From contig JBELJZ010000011.1 in assembly GCA_042089915.1 (NCBI GenBank), positions 1-64,000 of the forward strand: a DNA stretch of 64,000 bases, in the 5' to 3' direction. The position numbers and the translations under genes were made by a program. The stretch comes from UBA8752 sp002172485. Lineage in GTDB: Bacteria > Bacteroidota > Bacteroidia > Flavobacteriales_D > Sanyastnellaceae. The notes beneath the pieces are model-generated. The model saw only the letters and a list, made by a program, of their open reading frames with translations. It was not told the DNA's origin and did no database searches. This document shows positions 43,508 to 52,106 of this stretch, in pieces (positions within the stretch are counted from its first letter, which is position 1; the number at the start of each line of letters is the position of its first letter).

Positions 43508-43771
43508 TCATCCGATGCGGGGGGTCGCTGCCATGTCCACGAGGCGCCGCTCATATTCCGCCAACGTCAATTCCAACAGCTGTCCCGCTGCCGCTCCCTC
43601 CAGCAAATCCGAAATCCGCAGTCGGTCTGCAAACGTGGCCGCCTTCAGTTCGTGGACGGCATGTCGCGCGCCGATTCGCTGGTGCTCCAGCAGCTGATCC
43701 GGCGCCGTCAAGGCGTAAAGGGAACCCCCGTCCGGCGTACAAAACCAGCGGGGAGAAAAGGGGTCCTGCAT
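43508..43771 (-). CDS. Small protein of unknown function upstream of murB
   Basis: 87 residues, not recognised. No signal peptide or membrane segment. N-terminal half is polar with WFCTPDGGSLYALTAPDQL, C-terminal half is predicted helical (LKAATFADRLRISDLLEGAAA, LLELTLAEYERRLVDMA). TAATTTTC ends 4 nt before the ATG and the gene runs in the murB direction. Probably real because of the promoter-like element and the helical periodicity, but it could be a spurious reading frame. Confidence 0.55.
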   Translation of the reverse strand: MQDPFSPRWFCTPDGGSLYALTAPDQLLEHQRIGARHAVHELKAATFADRLRISDLLEGAAAGQLLELTLAEYERRLVDMAATPRIG

Positions 43772-43775
43772 GGGC

Positions 43776-43783
43776 GAAAATTA
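43776..43783 (-). promoter_or_regulatory. -7-like element TAATTTTC of the small gene upstream of murB
   Basis: One mismatch to TAnnTTTG, exactly 4 nt (GCCC) before the ATG at 43771. May drive murB as well. Confidence 0.45.
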
Positions 43784-43820
43784 ACCCCGGAGTCGCGTCG
43801 GATTTTCGGAACTTCAAATC

Positions 43821-44378
43821 ATGTCCATGTGCCCGCTCCCTTCCCGAATGTCTTGGCCAGCTCTGGTCTGGCTCCTCTTTTTGGCCACCATGTCCAACCA
43901 CGTCGTGGGGCAAGACGACAACCGGGGGTATCGGGTAGAGGTGGGCGACCCTGTGCCCCCCTTCGAACTCACCGACCTCGACGGGAAGGTCTGGTCCAAT
44001 GCCGACCTGCTCGGCTCTGTCTACATCCTTCAATTCACCGCCTCGTGGTGCAGTGTCTGCCGCAAGGAAATGCCACATTTGGAAGAACGCGTCTGGCAGC
44101 ACTTCCGCAGCCGAGGACTGCAACTGCTGGGGGTGGACCTCGACGAGCCCGCAAACAAGGTGCAGCGCCTCGTGGACGACACCGGCATCACCTACCCTGT
44201 CTGCCTCGACCCCGGTGGCGCGTTGTTTGCCGACATCACCCTGCCCAAAGCCGGCGTGACCCGAAATGTGGTCGTCGACACGGAAGGAAACATCGCCTTC
44301 TTGACCCGGTTGTTCGATGAGGCGGAGTTCAATGCCATGATCGACGCCGTGGACACCTTGCTGAATTCAACCCGATGA
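43821..44378 (+). CDS. TlpA/ResA-type thiol-disulfide oxidoreductase, secreted
   Basis: 185 residues from the ATG at 43821 (a second ATG at 43848 gives a shorter signal peptide). Signal peptide ends near VVGQD. Thioredoxin-like fold of the AhpC-TSA/Redoxin type: VGDPVPPFELTDLDGKVW, the active site FTASWCSVCRKEMPHLEE with a CxxC, VDLDEPANKVQRLVDD and the cis-Pro loop GVTRNVVVDTEGNI. Likely periplasmic. ATGA overlap with the TPR gene that follows. Confidence 0.9.
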   Translation: MSMCPLPSRMSWPALVWLLFLATMSNHVVGQDDNRGYRVEVGDPVPPFELTDLDGKVWSNADLLGSVYILQFTASWCSVCRKEMPHLEERVWQHFRSRGLQLLGVDLDEPANKVQRLVDDTGITYPVCLDPGGALFADITLPKAGVTRNVVVDTEGNIAFLTRLFDEAEFNAMIDAVDTLLNSTR

Positions 44379-44983
44379 ACCCGAAGGAACTTCGCCAACG
44401 CGCCGAGGCGCTCTACCAATCTGGAGAATGGGCCCCAGCCCTCACCGCCTTTGATGCCCTGCTCGAAAATGGCACCCGAGACGGAGACCTGTTGCACGAC
44501 CGGGCCGTCTGCATCTTCCAGCTGGGCCGCAAGAAGGAAGCCCTCGAACAACTCGACGCCGCCGTCGAACTCGAACCGGACAACCCCTACCGGTATGCCT
44601 CCCGCGCTTGGATTCGCGCCGCACTGAAAGATGTAGATGGGGCCATTGCCGACTACCGGAAAGCCCTCGAGATCGATCCCGACGACGCCATCACCCTCAA
44701 CAACCTCGGTCTGCTCGAGGAGCAATACGGCATGCGCAAGGCGGCCCAGGAGAAGTTCAAGCGGGCCGACACCCTCATGGGCATCCTGAAAGACGCCGGG
44801 GTCGACCCGGCCGACGCCGCCGCTGAACCGGCACCCCCGGCTGGGGCCGCCCCTGCAGAGGCGCCTTCGCCGGAAGAGGCCGCTGCCTCCGGATCCGTCT
44901 GGCGGGAAATGAAAGCCGTCTTCACCACCTCCGAGCGCCGGCGGGAATTCCTGCGCTTCCTGAAGAAGGGCCTCCGCGAATGA
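44375..44983 (+). CDS. TPR-repeat protein
   Basis: 202 residues. Three to four tetratricopeptide repeats between residues 2 and 135 (for example AEALYQSGEWAPALTAFDAL and AIADYRKALEIDPDDAITLNN), then an Ala/Pro/Glu-rich flexible stretch (about 150-175) and a basic helical tail REFLRFLKKGLRE. No signal peptide, so cytoplasmic. Protein-protein adaptor of unknown partner. Overlaps the thioredoxin-like gene and the AddB-like gene by ATGA on each side. Confidence 0.85.
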   Translation: MNPKELRQRAEALYQSGEWAPALTAFDALLENGTRDGDLLHDRAVCIFQLGRKKEALEQLDAAVELEPDNPYRYASRAWIRAALKDVDGAIADYRKALEIDPDDAITLNNLGLLEEQYGMRKAAQEKFKRADTLMGILKDAGVDPADAAAEPAPPAGAAPAEAPSPEEAAASGSVWREMKAVFTTSERRREFLRFLKKGLRE

Positions 44984-47802
44984 TCCAATCCGGCGACTTT
45001 CTCGGCCGCCTCATGGCGCGGCTCCACGACCTCCCCACGGAGGAGTGGGCCGACATCACCGTCCTGCTCCCCGGCCGGCGGGCAGCGCGGAAAATGGCCG
45101 ATGCCCTCGCGGGAACCGTCGCGCCGGGAACCTGGCTTCCCCGGTTCACCACCCTCGGAGAGTGGTCGGCAGAACAGCAACGCGTCTCGACACCGAGCAA
45201 GCTCGAACTCCTCGTCGAACTGCAGCAGGTGGCGGAATCCATGCGGGCCAACATCACGTTGCCGGAATGGGGGTCCTTCGAACGGTTCCAGCCTTGGGGC
45301 CTGTCCGCCCTAGGCGACTTCAACAACATCGACCACCACCTGCTCGAAGCCCGCCAAGTGTTCCGCGACTTGCGCAACGTCAAGGACATCGAGGCGTGGA
45401 GCTTTGGTGAAGGCCGAAAGCTGACCTCCGGACAGGAACGGTTCCTCGCGCAATGGAACGCGCTCTTGCCCCTTTACGACGCCTTCCACGCCCACCTCCT
45501 CACGCACGGAAGCAGCACGATGGCCGGCCTGATGCGGCGCATGGCCGAAGAAGACGGTTGGCTGGGCAAGGTGCAGGGCAAACTGTGGATTGCAGGGGCC
45601 AATGCCATGACCCCGGCCGAACGCCGCACCGTCGAGCGTTTGGTCCGTGCCAACAAGGGCGAATGGATCTGGGACACCGACCCGACCTATGTGCGCAATG
45701 GCATGGAAGCCGGCCGTTTCATCCGTGAAATGGTGCCGACCTCCCAGTGGGACACCTTGCCCCACCCGATGGAGGACACCACACTCGCCGGTCCCGACCC
45801 CACCCGCGAATGGAACATGATCACCTGCAGCTCCCGCACCCTGCAGGCCCAATACGTTCGGGAATGTCTCGAAGGGGTGGCCGCATCAGACACGGACCGC
45901 ATCGGCATCATCCTGCCCTCGGCAGACCTCGCCCCGGTGGTCATGTCGGCACTGCCCACGGAGATTGCCCACATCAACCTGACCATGGGGGTGCCCCTCG
46001 ACCGGACCCCCTTGCGCAGTTTCCTCTCCATCGCGCTGGGCCTGCAACACGACCGAGGCCGCCTGCACCACAGCCGGGTTCGTGCCCTGTTGGCCCACCC
46101 TTTCACCCGCATGCTGCACCCCGCTGCATCCGAGAAAATCGGGGCCTTCACCCGCCATTGCGCCGACCTCACGCTCATCCGCATGAAGGCGGCCGATTTG
46201 AGCGACTTCCCGGAGATTTCAGCCGTCCTGACGCCATGGTGGCAAGGCCAGCACGCCGCCAGCACCACCCGTGGGGACGGCACCGCCACCATGCTGCAGG
46301 CCTTGGCGGAATGGACCGACCGGCCTTTTGACGACTTCAAGGACCCCTGGCTCGGCGCCGCTTGGTCCGGATTCCGGGACCTGGTCGCCCTCCACCTTCG
46401 CTGTGTCGACCGGTTGGGGCGTGAGCCCGAACTGACCGACACCCGGGCGCAAATGCAGCGCTGGATGGGACAGGCCAGCGTGGACATGGCCGGCGAGCCG
46501 TTCAAAGGCCTCCAGGTCATGGGCCTACTCGAGAGCCGTGGCCTCGACTTCGATGAAGTCTTCGTGCTGGATGTCAACGAGGGCATCCTCCCCGATGGCA
46601 GTCCACCCCCGACCTTCATGCCGTTGGACCTGCAACGCGCCAACGGTCTCCCGGGCCGTCCCGAACGGGATGGCATTTTTGCGGCTTACCTCCACCGTCT
46701 GCTCCACCGGGCGCGAAAGGTCCACCTCGTCCACGTCGGAGCAGACCTTGGCGACGGTGCCACGGAGCCCAGCCGACACATTGCACAATTGACCCGTTGG
46801 GCCCAGGAGTCCCTTCCCGGTGTCGCCGTGCGCAAACAACGCTGGTCCACCCCACTGCCCGATGCGGCCCCACCCGTGCCCGACCTCACCTGGTCCAACA
46901 CGAGCAAAAACGCCCTCGACCACCTGCTGCTCAACGGCATCAGCCCCTCCGCCCTCAATCAGGCCCTGCGCTGCAACCGCCAATTCCACTACCGTTACGT
47001 CCTCGGCTTCGGGGAAGCGGATTCGGTGGAAGAACACCTCGAAGCCAGCACCATTGGCACCGTCATCCACAAGGCCATCGAGCTCGGGCTGGCCGGCGCC
47101 GTGGGACGGGACTTGCGCCGGGAAGACCTTCGAACACTTGCCAAAGAAGTCCGACCCCGGCTCATTGAAGCCTTGGCCGACACCAAAAAAGGCGCCGATC
47201 CCCATTCTGGGGAGAATGTCCTCGTCCTCCGCATGGCCGCCGCCATGATCGGGCGTTGGGTGCGGGATGAATTGCGGGAATGGCCCCGGGAAGAGCAGGT
47301 CCAACTGGTCGGCATGGAAGACAAATTGCGGCGGACCTTCACCATGGAAGATGGCCGCACCATTGCATTCCGCGGTGTGGCCGACCGTGTCGAGAAGCGG
47401 ACCAAAGGGGGACAAGTCACCTGGCAAGTCCTCGACTACAAAACGGGCAAGGTGGAAGGCAAAGAGCTCACGCTCGGCGAAGATTGGCGAGACAAGTTGC
47501 AGGATGGCCAGCATGGAAAAGCCCTTCAGCTGCTCCTGTATGCGGCCCTGCTCCGCGCCCACCACCCCGCAGCCGAAGGCATCCGGTCCACCATACGGGC
47601 CGGCCGCAAAGGCAAGATTGACAAGAGCAGCCTACTCACCTTGCGGTGGGAAGGCCAATCGGTGCTGACCCAGGAGCACGATCTCCGACTGCAAGCATGG
47701 CTGCAAGAGGTGGTGGCCAATTTGCTCCCGGATGCCCATGACGGCCTGATTCGCCACGATGAAGAGAGTCAGTACTGTGCGGATTGCCTGGTACTGGAGT
47801 AG
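44980..47802 (+). CDS. addB: AddB/RecB-like exonuclease subunit, PD-(D/E)XK nuclease
   Basis: 940 residues. N-terminal helicase-like region lacks a working Walker A (ITVLLPGRRAARKMADAL), as in AddB. Motifs: GLLESRGLDFDEVFVLDVNEGILP (helicase motif V-like), then the nuclease domain with SPSALNQALRCNRQFHYRYVLGFGE and WQVLDYKTGKV. Four cysteines suited to an AddB-type iron-sulfur staple can be sought: the ending QYCADCLVLE and Cys in ALRCNRQF. Likely the partner of the AddA-like protein at 31043, 10.6 kb away on the other strand. Confidence 0.8.
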   Translation: MIQSGDFLGRLMARLHDLPTEEWADITVLLPGRRAARKMADALAGTVAPGTWLPRFTTLGEWSAEQQRVSTPSKLELLVELQQVAESMRANITLPEWGSFERFQPWGLSALGDFNNIDHHLLEARQVFRDLRNVKDIEAWSFGEGRKLTSGQERFLAQWNALLPLYDAFHAHLLTHGSSTMAGLMRRMAEEDGWLGKVQGKLWIAGANAMTPAERRTVERLVRANKGEWIWDTDPTYVRNGMEAGRFIREMVPTSQWDTLPHPMEDTTLAGPDPTREWNMITCSSRTLQAQYVRECLEGVAASDTDRIGIILPSADLAPVVMSALPTEIAHINLTMGVPLDRTPLRSFLSIALGLQHDRGRLHHSRVRALLAHPFTRMLHPAASEKIGAFTRHCADLTLIRMKAADLSDFPEISAVLTPWWQGQHAASTTRGDGTATMLQALAEWTDRPFDDFKDPWLGAAWSGFRDLVALHLRCVDRLGREPELTDTRAQMQRWMGQASVDMAGEPFKGLQVMGLLESRGLDFDEVFVLDVNEGILPDGSPPPTFMPLDLQRANGLPGRPERDGIFAAYLHRLLHRARKVHLVHVGADLGDGATEPSRHIAQLTRWAQESLPGVAVRKQRWSTPLPDAAPPVPDLTWSNTSKNALDHLLLNGISPSALNQALRCNRQFHYRYVLGFGEADSVEEHLEASTIGTVIHKAIELGLAGAVGRDLRREDLRTLAKEVRPRLIEALADTKKGADPHSGENVLVLRMAAAMIGRWVRDELREWPREEQVQLVGMEDKLRRTFTMEDGRTIAFRGVADRVEKRTKGGQVTWQVLDYKTGKVEGKELTLGEDWRDKLQDGQHGKALQLLLYAALLRAHHPAAEGIRSTIRAGRKGKIDKSSLLTLRWEGQSVLTQEHDLRLQAWLQEVVANLLPDAHDGLIRHDEESQYCADCLVLE

Positions 47803-47807
47803 ATTTC
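47800..47807 (+). promoter_or_regulatory. -7-like element TAGATTTC of the GT4/flippase pair
   Basis: Overlaps the AddB-like stop TAG and ends 4 nt (AGAC) before the ATG at 47812; one mismatch to TAnnTTTG. Confidence 0.45.
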
Positions 47808-47811
47808 AGAC

Positions 47812-49173
47812 ATGGAGGAAGGCGGAGCAGAAAGCAAGGCAACACCGACGAACCGCAGGGCCCTACTGGTGGCCTACTACTGGCCTCCAGCAGGCGGACC
47901 CGGGGTGCAACGCTGGCTCAAATTCGCCAAATACCTCCGGCACTGTGGCTGGGATTTGACGGTCATCGCCCCCAGCGGAGCCGCATACCCTGTGCTGGAC
48001 CCCTCACTCGAATCGGATGTGCCCGACGACATCGAAGTGCACCACGTGCCCATCTTCGAGCCTTATGAAACGGCGATGAAGCTGATGCCCTCCAAATCCT
48101 CCGAGCGGCTAGGGTCAGGTGGAGGACAGGAGAGCCTGTCCAGCCGCATTCTGCGTTGGCTCCGGGGCAATGTGCTCTTGCCGGACCCTCGGGTACTCTG
48201 GCGAAAGCGTGCTGTTCGCGCCGGAAAACAACGGGTGCGACAAGCGATTGAACAAGGGGCCCCATTGGAGGCCATCATCACCACAGGGCCGCCGCACAGT
48301 GTGCATTTGATTGGATTGGACCTGAAGCGGGCCACTGGATTGCCATGGCTGGCAGACTTCCGCGATCTGTGGCGCGAGATGGATTATTTGGAAGATTTCC
48401 TCCCAACACAGCGCACGCGGAACCGCCACGAATCCATGGAACGCGATGTGGTCAAGGAAGCGGACCTCATCACCATCACGAGCCCCAGTGTGCGGGCATC
48501 CCTCGCCATCCATCTGCCCGAGGCGGCCCTGGACAAATGCCACCTCATCTACAACGGCTGGGACGAGGCCGATGTGCCTGCCAAACTGTCCGAACCCAAG
48601 GGGTCGAGCAGCCACAATCCAGGGACCTTCCGGCTGGGCCATTTCGGATCCCTGTTCCCGACGCGCAATGCGCCTGGCTTGTGGAAGGCCATTCGACAAT
48701 GGAATGCCAACGATTCAGAACGCCCTATCCATTTGGACATGGTGGGAAAAATCAGTCCGCCCGTGCTGGACAGCATGAAAGCCCACCTCCACACCACGGA
48801 CTGGACAGACCATGGGTATCTACCGCATCAGGATGCCGTGCGCATGATGGCGGACATGGATGCCCTGCTTCTCATCCAAAACGACAACACAACCGGCCAA
48901 CGCGCCATCCCGGGAAAGGCCTTTGAGTACCTGGGCATGGGCAAGCCCATCGCCACCATGGCTCCCCAACCCAGCGACCTTCACGACCTGATCACGGAAT
49001 GGGGCATGTCCACCTGCATCCACGGAGACGCCAATGCGGCCATGCAGATGCTCCAAAATTTGATGTCGCCCTCCGAGACACCAAAGGAATTGGCCCAACG
49101 TTACACCCGGCCCACACTTTCCGGCGAAATGGCGGAGCTCCTCAACGGCATGGTCCACCCCACCGCACATTGA
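47812..49173 (+). CDS. Family 4-type glycosyltransferase
   Basis: 453 residues. GT-B fold: LLVAYYWPPAGGPGVQRWLKFAKYL at the N terminus with an overall layout seen in Bacteroidota enzymes, LPWLADFRDLWREMDYL in the N-domain, and in the C-domain LGHFGSLFPTRN, the acceptor/nucleotide loop QRAIPGKAFEYLGMGKPI (the E-x7-E-like donor motif). Soluble or peripheral; donor and acceptor unknown. A flippase gene follows after one base, so it probably works on a lipid-linked glycan. Confidence 0.85.
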   Translation: MEEGGAESKATPTNRRALLVAYYWPPAGGPGVQRWLKFAKYLRHCGWDLTVIAPSGAAYPVLDPSLESDVPDDIEVHHVPIFEPYETAMKLMPSKSSERLGSGGGQESLSSRILRWLRGNVLLPDPRVLWRKRAVRAGKQRVRQAIEQGAPLEAIITTGPPHSVHLIGLDLKRATGLPWLADFRDLWREMDYLEDFLPTQRTRNRHESMERDVVKEADLITITSPSVRASLAIHLPEAALDKCHLIYNGWDEADVPAKLSEPKGSSSHNPGTFRLGHFGSLFPTRNAPGLWKAIRQWNANDSERPIHLDMVGKISPPVLDSMKAHLHTTDWTDHGYLPHQDAVRMMADMDALLLIQNDNTTGQRAIPGKAFEYLGMGKPIATMAPQPSDLHDLITEWGMSTCIHGDANAAMQMLQNLMSPSETPKELAQRYTRPTLSGEMAELLNGMVHPTAH

Positions 49174-49174
49174 C

Positions 49175-50668
49175 ATGGCCCGCCACCGCGTTCCCGAACA
49201 AGCCCTGCGCAACTTCCTGAGCATCCTGCTCGGCTTCGTGTTGGGTGGTGTCAACAACCTCTTGGTCTTGCCTTGGGCGTTCGGTGACGACCTCGGCGTC
49301 TGGGGATTGGTCCGAGTGGCAGCTGCCTGGGGCACGTTGCTGGGGCCCATCCTCGCATTTGGAGCACCCGCAGCGATGAACCGGTTCAAAGGCCATGCCG
49401 ACGAACAGGGTCGCTTCCCCGAGCTCTTGGGCACCTTGATCTGGCCGCCCATCGTTCTCTTCCTTGCCTTCATTGCCCTGCCCGCTCTGGTGTTTCCATC
49501 CGGTGTGGCCGATCTGCTCGGATTGGAGGGCCAGAATCGGAATGCCGTCCGACCCATCGCCATCCTCGCCGGTGTACAAGCGGCCCAAGCCTATTTCGCA
49601 GGATTTCTGTCCACCAGGCTTAAAACCGCCTTCGCCACATTCGCGAGGGAAACTTTCTTCAAGTTCGGGTACCTCACGCTGGCTTTGTCATTGGGAATGG
49701 GCTGGTTAGGCAACCCTGACTTCCTGCCTGCCTTCGTAGCCCTGAACGGCCTCGTTCTCCTCGTGCTCATCGCCCAAAGCCTCGCCAATCAATTCAAGCT
49801 GCATTGGCCTGGCCTGTCCAACGCCCACCTTCGCAGAGAAGTCCGCGTTTACGGCGCCACCATGATCCTGGGCGCAAGCGCCATGGTCATTCTCGGTCAG
49901 ATTGACATCATCATGGTGGGGCGGTTGCTCAGCCTCGAACAGGTCCCGGCCTTCACCATCGCCGCCTTCATCGCAACGGTGGCCCAAATTCCGAACCGCG
50001 CGTTTCGGCGGCTTTTGCAACCTCTGTTGGCCCAAGCCTTGCACCAGCAAAACGACACCGAAGCCTGGCGACTCGTCCGTCTGACCCACACCAGCATGCT
50101 ACTCGTGGGAGGTTGGATCCTGGCCTGCTTGTGGGCCTCTGCGCCGGAGATGGACCGTCTGCTTCCCGAGGAATTTCAGGGACTACAGTGGGTCACACTG
50201 ACCATAGGGGCCATCAAGGTCTTGCAAGGCAGTGCCATGGGATCCCAGGTCTTGCTCGGCCAATCCGACCACTACATCAAGACCATCGGCCTGAATTGGG
50301 CCATGGTCGGCCTCACCATTCCGCTCAACCTCTGGATGATCCCCGAGCATGGCCTTGGACTCGGTTTGCTCGGCGCGGCATTGGCCACCTTGTCCGCGGT
50401 CGCGCTGTCCATCCTCGCGCGCCAGTGGGTGGTACGGTCCGTGTGGCGTCAGTGGATCCCGAATGGCCGGAGTCTGCTCATCCTCGGCATCCTCGCCTTG
50501 GTGGGCCACATCCTCCACCTCTGGGAACCGGCCCAAAACGCATGCCTCATGTTGATCGTAAAATCGGCCATCGCCACCGGCATCATCGCCGCACTGGCGT
50601 GGACGCTGAACCTGGCCCCCGAAGGCAAAACACTGCTGACACAGCGGCTCCACGCCCTGCGCAGCTGA
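49175..50668 (+). CDS. Polysaccharide flippase, Wzx/MATE-like
   Basis: 497 residues, about 12-14 membrane helices. Fits the polysaccharide-biosynthesis MOP superfamily: the start RNFLSILLGFVLGGVNNLLVLP, VYGATMILGASAMVILGQIDIIMVGRLL, and GLGLGLLGAALATLSAVALSILAR in the C-terminal half. Likely moves an undecaprenyl-linked glycan across the inner membrane, together with the glycosyltransferase encoded just upstream. Convergent with the DUF2147 gene. Confidence 0.87.
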   Translation: MARHRVPEQALRNFLSILLGFVLGGVNNLLVLPWAFGDDLGVWGLVRVAAAWGTLLGPILAFGAPAAMNRFKGHADEQGRFPELLGTLIWPPIVLFLAFIALPALVFPSGVADLLGLEGQNRNAVRPIAILAGVQAAQAYFAGFLSTRLKTAFATFARETFFKFGYLTLALSLGMGWLGNPDFLPAFVALNGLVLLVLIAQSLANQFKLHWPGLSNAHLRREVRVYGATMILGASAMVILGQIDIIMVGRLLSLEQVPAFTIAAFIATVAQIPNRAFRRLLQPLLAQALHQQNDTEAWRLVRLTHTSMLLVGGWILACLWASAPEMDRLLPEEFQGLQWVTLTIGAIKVLQGSAMGSQVLLGQSDHYIKTIGLNWAMVGLTIPLNLWMIPEHGLGLGLLGAALATLSAVALSILARQWVVRSVWRQWIPNGRSLLILGILALVGHILHLWEPAQNACLMLIVKSAIATGIIAALAWTLNLAPEGKTLLTQRLHALRS

Positions 50669-50696
50669 GATTCAAGAAGACCGTAAAGTCAAGGAT

Positions 50697-51128
50697 TCAC
50701 TGGCGAATCCACTCCTGGGTGCGGTACAGGAAGCCCCAGTATCCGCGCACTTTGAGCACGTCCGGTTCGTCGGCGTCAAACCACATTTTGCAATCGTAAA
50801 TGCGGCCATTCTTGGGGTCGCAAATCGTGCCTTCAGACCATTCGCCATCCTCGGCGACCATGTTGCGCACGATTTCCATGCCCAGAACACGTTGGTCCTT
50901 GCGGTCATCACCGCACTTTTCGCAATGCGGGTCCTGGTCCTCATCCGGCAGGCGGAACAGCTCCACCACTCTCCCGAAATATTGGCCATCCCGCTCCGTG
51001 ATCTCCACGGTGCTCTTGACGCGGCCTTCGATTTCGTCGTCGATGGTCTTCCACTTGCCCAAGACATTCTGGGCAGACAACGACACGGTCATGGCCGTGA
51101 TCAAGGCAGTGAGGCAAATGCGAATCAT
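50697..51128 (-). CDS. Secreted DUF2147 protein
   Basis: 143 residues; signal peptide 1-19 (VSLSAQ cleavage). DUF2147 marks: NVLGKWKTIDDEIEGRVKSTVEI at the start of the domain, then GQYFGRVVELF, a Cys pair CEKCGDD, GTICDPKNGRIYDCKMW and the end VRGYWGFLYRTQEW. DUF2147 proteins are small secreted beta proteins of unknown function. TAATTTGA ends 4 nt before the ATG, overlapping the stop of the upstream YihY gene. Confidence 0.9.
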   Translation of the reverse strand: MIRICLTALITAMTVSLSAQNVLGKWKTIDDEIEGRVKSTVEITERDGQYFGRVVELFRLPDEDQDPHCEKCGDDRKDQRVLGMEIVRNMVAEDGEWSEGTICDPKNGRIYDCKMWFDADEPDVLKVRGYWGFLYRTQEWIRQ

Positions 51129-51132
51129 GGGA

Positions 51133-51140
51133 TCAAATTA
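51133..51140 (-). promoter_or_regulatory. -7-like element TAATTTGA of the DUF2147 gene
   Basis: Starts with the TAA stop of the YihY gene and ends 4 nt (TCCC) before the ATG. Confidence 0.4.
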
Positions 51141-52106
51141 AGCGGCTTCTCCGCTTTCTTCATCCATCCACTCCGCGCGTTCTCCACCGCGACGTGCTTT
51201 GTTGAGCGCCGCATCGAGGTCAAAGCCGAGGATGAGGAAGAAGCAGTTGACGTTGAGCCACACCAGCAGAAGCAGCAATGTGCCCAGCGAGCCATAGAGT
51301 CGGTTGTAGCTGGACAAGGAGTTGGCAAACCAGGCAAAGGCAATGGAGGTCAGCACGATCAGCAACGTGGTCGCCACCGCGCCCGGGGTGAGGAACCGCC
51401 AGCGGTCCTTGGAGAAATCCGCCGCATTGTACATCGCCGTGATGGTGGTGTAGAGCAGGACCAGCGTGACGGACCAGCGGACCAATTGAATCAGGGGCAA
51501 ATCCTCGAGCGCCACCAAGCCGTGGGAGGTGAGCCAATCCAAGGCCGATCCGCTGAATACGATCAGCAGGACGGCCACAATCAGAAACAGAGAAAAGACC
51601 ACCATCAGCAACATGGACATTGCCCGCAACAGCAACCAGTTGCCCTTGCGCTCGAGGTGGTGGGCCTCGTTGAGTCCGCTCAAAATCCCGTTGATGCTGC
51701 TCGAAGCGTAGAACAGCATGAGAACGAAACCCAGGCTGGCGATTTCCGGATGGACGCCGTTGGCGAGAAGGTCGGCCACGGTGGTCTCCACCAAGCCGAA
51801 GGTGTCCCCCGGGAAATACGATCGGAGGGCGTCAAACAGGTTGACCTGGAAGTCCTCGATTGGAACCAGAGGCAACAAGCTGAGCAAGACAAGAATCACC
51901 GGAAAAATGGCCACGAAGACCTGGAATGCGATGGCCGCCGCGCGAATGCCCAGGGCCCCTTCCGCGACGCCCACCACGAAGAATCGGAACACGCCCCAAG
52001 CGCTCATGCCCTCAAACCCCCAAGGGTGAAGCCGCATCAATGGCCGGATCAGAAGCCACCGCAACGGCGTCTTCATCATCCACTTTTCCCAGGGCTGCTC
52101 ACTCAT
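51138..52106 (-). CDS. YihY/BrkB-family inner-membrane protein
   Basis: 322 residues. Six membrane segments; the family core is AWGVFRFFVVGVAEGALGIRAAAIAFQ, SIN-containing LFYASSSINGILSGLNEA, LYTTITAMYNAADFS and LLLLLVWLNVNCFFLILG. Proteins of this family were once called ribonuclease BN, but the family is now treated as membrane proteins of unknown function. ATGA overlap with nadC upstream. The DUF2147 gene follows. Confidence 0.93.
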   Translation of the reverse strand: MSEQPWEKWMMKTPLRWLLIRPLMRLHPWGFEGMSAWGVFRFFVVGVAEGALGIRAAAIAFQVFVAIFPVILVLLSLLPLVPIEDFQVNLFDALRSYFPGDTFGLVETTVADLLANGVHPEIASLGFVLMLFYASSSINGILSGLNEAHHLERKGNWLLLRAMSMLLMVVFSLFLIVAVLLIVFSGSALDWLTSHGLVALEDLPLIQLVRWSVTLVLLYTTITAMYNAADFSKDRWRFLTPGAVATTLLIVLTSIAFAWFANSLSSYNRLYGSLGTLLLLLVWLNVNCFFLILGFDLDAALNKARRGGERAEWMDEESGEAA

